This document shows, in pieces, positions 60,883-64,000 of a DNA stretch of 64,000 bases (positions are counted from its first letter, which is position 1; every line of letters starts with the position of its first letter). The notes beneath the pieces were generated by a model. It saw only the letters and a program-made list of their open reading frames with translations, had not been told where the DNA came from and did no database searches. The position numbers and the translations under genes were made by a program. Source of the DNA: Algoriphagus aquaeductus (lineage in GTDB: Bacteria > Bacteroidota > Bacteroidia > Cytophagales > Cyclobacteriaceae); NCBI RefSeq assembly GCF_003253485.1, contig NZ_QKTX01000001.1, forward strand, positions 310,001 to 374,000, written 5' to 3'.

Positions 60883-63290
60883 ACGAACAGGAGACCCGTT
60901 ATCACTTAATAGACCCAGTATTAAGAGCTAAAGGGTATGACGATATAACAAAACTTAAATGCGAGACACCTGCTCCTGTTGAGCCGACTGGCCCGAAAGG
61001 ACGCAGAAAGAAAGGTTCAGGGCGGACAGACTATTTGCTTTGTGTGAAGGCCGGAACAATGCCTAAACCTTTGCCTGTGGCTGTATTGGAAGCAAAGAAA
61101 GAGGACGAAGACCCGTTGAAGGGTATGCAACAAGCAAAGAAATATTCCGAATGTGAAAGGTTTGAAGTAAAATATGTTTTTGCCAGCAATGGACATCTTT
61201 ATGGCGAGTACGACCACTTTACCAAAATGCAAGCGGGTACGTTTCCGCTGAAAGACTTTATAACTCATGACGACCTGACAGCCCGTTATGCAAAAGACAC
61301 AGGCATTGACCTTGGTACACCCGAAGCACAGATTTTATTCATGCCCGACAGTCCGCCATGGAACAGATACCGCTATTATCAGGATGCTGCCATTCGTGCA
61401 GCTTTTGAAAAAATAATTCTTCAAATACAAAAAGGCGAAGACCCAAGAGTGTTGCTTTCATTGGCAACGGGTGCAGGTAAAACCATCATTGCAACAAACC
61501 TGCTTTGGCGACTGAACGAAGCAGGACAACTTCCAAAACCTGCCTTGTTCCTTTGCGACAGAGACGAATTGAGAACACAGGCCTATGAAAAACTAAGTGC
61601 TGCCTTTGGCGACAATGTTCGCATAGTAAAAACCGAGAAAGGCGAAAACGCTGCAAAGAATGCCCGCATTCACATTGCCACGTACCAAACATTGGGTTTG
61701 GATGATGAAACACCCGATGATAAAATAGCCAGTTTCTTATCCGAACATTATCCTGAAAATTCTTTTAGCATTATCATCATTGACGAGTGCCACCGTTCTG
61801 CATGGGGCAAGTGGAGTGAAGTATTGAAACGCAATCCCAAAGCCATTCATTTAGGATTGACTGCCACACCACGCAAGCTGGTAACAAGAAAAGAACTGCC
61901 ACCGGAAGAAATGGAAATTTCCGCCAACAACTTCAACTACTTTGGCGAGCCTGTTTACGAATACACGTTGGCACAGGCACAAGAAGATGGCTATTTAGCT
62001 GCCTGCGAAATTGTAAAACGCAAACCTGACATAGACAAGCGTGTTTTCACCAAACAGGAAATACTGGCGGCAAAAGTCACCAACATCAAAACAGGGCAGC
62101 CGCTAACAGAAGCCGACCTGACCAAAGACACTTACACAGGAAAGGATTTTGATGATGAAGTTTTCATTGAAATGCGAACCCCTGCCATGTGTGCCGACTT
62201 GTTTCAGCAGTTGATTGAAAACGGTGGACCCGAGCAGAAAGTCATCATCTTTTGTAACCGTGAAATTCATGCCGACCGTGTGGTGATGTACATGAATAAC
62301 CTGTATTCAAAATGGTGCAAGGAAAACAATCAGGTTATTAAAGACGATTACGCCTTTAAGTGCATGGGCGGCACAAACAACGGTGCTGACAAAATAGAAC
62401 CAATGCGGGGTTCAGGACAAAGAGCTTTTATTGCTTGCACAGTTGATTTGCTGGAAGCAGGTGTGGACATTGAACGACTGAATGCCGTTGTGTTTTTCCG
62501 TTATCTGAAATCTGCCATCAAGTTTTACCAAATGGTGGGGCGTGGCACACGCATACACGAAGAAACCGAAAAATATAAATTTTGGCTGTACGATTACACT
62601 GGCGTTACCGACCTGTTTGGAACGGAGTTCATTTCCAAACCACGCAAACCGAAGGATGGTGGCGGCAATGGCGGAGGCGGTGATGATGGAGGTGATACAG
62701 GCGGAGGCGGTGGCGAGGCACCTGCCATTGGCGAAGTGCGTGGACATGCCGTAAAAATTACCCCGCAAGGGCGGTTTATTTTGGGCAGCCGTGACGGAAA
62801 AGAAATTGCCATACCTGTTGATGAATACAGAAAGGAAATAATACAGCGGGTATTAAGCGAAGCACACAACCTGGACGAGTTCCGACAGCTTTGGATTGAA
62901 ACACAAAAACGGAAATCTCTCATCAATCATATTCTGGAAGCCAACTTCTCACCCGAAGTGATTAAGGAAATAGACAAGATGAACGAGTACGATATGTTTG
63001 ACTTCTTCGGGCACTTAGGCTATAAAGCAAAAGCACTTAAACGAACAGAAAGAGGTTCGCATTACATAGCCGAAAACCAAACTTGGTTTGATGGCATTGA
63101 TAAAAATGCAGCCACCGTACTGAAAGCCTTTGGCTACCAATTTTCGTTAGACGGCACTGATGCTTTGGAAACACCTGCCCTGTGGCAAGTGCCTGAAATA
63201 AAAGCTGCTGGCGGTATCAATGCACTAAGAATTTTGGGAACACCAAATGATGTAATTATGGACGCAAAAGGAAGATTATTTAGAGCATGA
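60873..63290 (+). CDS. hsdR: Type I restriction enzyme subunit R (HsdR)
   Basis: HsdR is the translocating nuclease of a type I restriction-modification enzyme. The 805-residue protein has an N-terminal PD-(D/E)xK nuclease (Asp53 in SGRTDYLL, Glu73 and Lys75 in VLEAKKE). Superfamily-2 helicase motifs follow: Walker A ATGAGKT (about 198), DECH in IIIIDECHRS, LGLTATP and the late VGRGTRIHE. Residues about 595-617 form a Gly/Asp-rich linker, then a C-terminal helical domain. The start is 60873 or 60879. The stop overlaps the hsdS ATG by 4 nt (ATGA). Confidence 0.94.
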   Translation: MPMNEQETRYHLIDPVLRAKGYDDITKLKCETPAPVEPTGPKGRRKKGSGRTDYLLCVKAGTMPKPLPVAVLEAKKEDEDPLKGMQQAKKYSECERFEVKYVFASNGHLYGEYDHFTKMQAGTFPLKDFITHDDLTARYAKDTGIDLGTPEAQILFMPDSPPWNRYRYYQDAAIRAAFEKIILQIQKGEDPRVLLSLATGAGKTIIATNLLWRLNEAGQLPKPALFLCDRDELRTQAYEKLSAAFGDNVRIVKTEKGENAAKNARIHIATYQTLGLDDETPDDKIASFLSEHYPENSFSIIIIDECHRSAWGKWSEVLKRNPKAIHLGLTATPRKLVTRKELPPEEMEISANNFNYFGEPVYEYTLAQAQEDGYLAACEIVKRKPDIDKRVFTKQEILAAKVTNIKTGQPLTEADLTKDTYTGKDFDDEVFIEMRTPAMCADLFQQLIENGGPEQKVIIFCNREIHADRVVMYMNNLYSKWCKENNQVIKDDYAFKCMGGTNNGADKIEPMRGSGQRAFIACTVDLLEAGVDIERLNAVVFFRYLKSAIKFYQMVGRGTRIHEETEKYKFWLYDYTGVTDLFGTEFISKPRKPKDGGGNGGGGDDGGDTGGGGGEAPAIGEVRGHAVKITPQGRFILGSRDGKEIAIPVDEYRKEIIQRVLSEAHNLDEFRQLWIETQKRKSLINHILEANFSPEVIKEIDKMNEYDMFDFFGHLGYKAKALKRTERGSHYIAENQTWFDGIDKNAATVLKAFGYQFSLDGTDALETPALWQVPEIKAAGGINALRILGTPNDVIMDAKGRLFRA

Positions 63291-64000
63291 GTGCAATAAC
63301 TAAGAAATTGATTGAAGTTTGTGAGGATATTGTAATGGGTCAATCTCCTGAAAGCAGTTCCTATAATTCTTTTGGAATAGGGTTGCCATTTTTTCAAGGA
63401 AAAACAGAGTTTGGAAAGCATTATCCTGTTCCTGTAAAATGGTGCAGTTCACCGAAGAAAATTGCGAAGGATGGGGATATTTTAATGTCAGTACGAGCAC
63501 CAGTTGGTGCAACAAATATTGCAAATCAGGAATGTTGTATTGGCAGAGGATTGGCAGCAATAAGAGTAAATCCCGAAAAAATGGATAGGGATTTTTTGTT
63601 GCTTCAATTAAAGCATCTTGAAAAGGCGTTAATAAAAAAAGGTACGGGTTCAACATTTGAGGCAATAGGTTCTGATGTTTTATATGACTTAGAAGTTTTT
63701 GCTCCTGATTTAGAAATACAACAGAGCATTGGGAAAGAGCTTGTCAATCAACTTTCTGAAATTGAAAAAGCCAGAGAAGCGACAGAAATAATCAATCAGG
63801 ATATAAAACGGCTTAAACATTTAGCACTACATGATTTTCTTTCCGAATTTAATAAAGCAGAAAAATTCAAATTGGGTGCAAAAGCTGTAACCACAAGTGG
63901 CAGTACACCATCAAGAGGACAAAAAGACTATTGGCAACCCGCAGAAATTCCTTGGATAAAAACAGGTGAAATTGCATTTGCCCCAATCACCAAATCAGAG
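63287..64000 (+). CDS. hsdS: Type I restriction enzyme specificity subunit S (HsdS), partial
   Basis: HsdS supplies DNA target recognition for the methyltransferase and restriction complex. The visible 238 residues, read from ATG at 63287, begin MSAITKKLIEVCEDIVMGQSP, typical of HsdS. The first target-recognition domain holds PFFQGKTEFG, ILMSVRAPVGATNI and CCIGRGLAAIRV. A coiled-coil spacer follows (IQQSIGKELVNQLSEIEKAREAT). The second domain starts with VTTSGSTPSRGQKDYW and IPWIKTGEI. The gene runs off the window end. No hsdM lies between it and hsdR. Confidence 0.92.
   Translation, partial: MSAITKKLIEVCEDIVMGQSPESSSYNSFGIGLPFFQGKTEFGKHYPVPVKWCSSPKKIAKDGDILMSVRAPVGATNIANQECCIGRGLAAIRVNPEKMDRDFLLLQLKHLEKALIKKGTGSTFEAIGSDVLYDLEVFAPDLEIQQSIGKELVNQLSEIEKAREATEIINQDIKRLKHLALHDFLSEFNKAEKFKLGAKAVTTSGSTPSRGQKDYWQPAEIPWIKTGEIAFAPITKSE

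Noticed and set aside
1-64000. tRNA, rRNA, insertion sequences, prophage genes and CRISPR arrays
   Set aside because: I looked for cloverleaf-like segments, transposase motifs, phage proteins and short regular repeats and found none. A program such as tRNAscan-SE or CRISPR finder could still detect something missed by eye.

Overview
The window looks like chromosomal DNA from a Bacteroidota bacterium, most likely order Cytophagales (Cyclobacteriaceae/Algoriphagus-like). The genus-level guess is inference. The supporting markers are a type IX secretion plug-domain protein (DUF5103), a PUR-like DUF3276 protein, an IPExxxVDY-family protein next to pyruvate kinase, an Lgt with a large inserted domain, OprP-type and BamA-type outer-membrane proteins, mostly Shine-Dalgarno-less starts, and several promoters of the TTG/TTTG - N20/21 - TAnnTTTG type. 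Almost all DNA is coding, and I recognised no rRNA, tRNA, insertion sequence or CRISPR array.

Layout. 1-3.3 kb: end of a dihydrolipoamide acyltransferase gene, hslV, and a TetR-like/ABC1-kinase pair. 3.3-4.1 kb: a HigBA toxin-antitoxin module followed by an AT-rich palindromic element. 4.2-9.9 kb: a PQQ-type sugar dehydrogenase, an ABC-F ATPase, the DUF5103 protein and an isolated Cas6-like gene. 9.9-14.3 kb: ychF coupled to an AI-2E-type permease, a PUR-like protein, and a ferredoxin divergent from a LuxC-type acyl-CoA reductase. 14.3-24.2 kb: a 7TM histidine kinase divergent from an AtoE-type carrier, aconitase, an OprP-like porin and a large hybrid histidine kinase. 24.2-31 kb: a TPR lipoprotein with a second AI-2E-type permease, an M3 peptidase, and three paralogous small exported glycine-zipper proteins. 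31-38 kb: envelope genes (zinc metalloprotease, degenerate-HhH beta-barrel protein, PorV-like barrel, BamA/TamA-like protein). 38-45.6 kb: yidD, the acpP-fabF-rnc-nadE-lgt run and, divergently, IPExxxVDY-pyk. 45.6-49.8 kb: a four-FAS1 lipoprotein and a LytS/LytTR pair. 49.8-56.9 kb: a tight five-gene run (REC-Hpt, REC, small protein, MBL hydrolase, NFACT/RqcH), then miaA, pfkA and an aldo/keto reductase. 57-60.2 kb: a penicillin-acylase-family lipoprotein and ssb. 60.6-64 kb: the start of a type I restriction-modification locus (hsdR, then hsdS cut by the window edge), preceded by nested inverted repeats and two tiny ORFs.

Most of the window is core metabolism and envelope biology. The accessory or puzzling parts are the HigBA module, the orphan Cas6, the three-paralogue glycine-zipper cluster, a roughly 165-180 nt intergenic repeat present twice (29.6 kb and 57.2 kb), the phosphorelay/RqcH operon, and the restriction island with its boundary structure. 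All functions are read from motifs and family resemblance; no database search was run.
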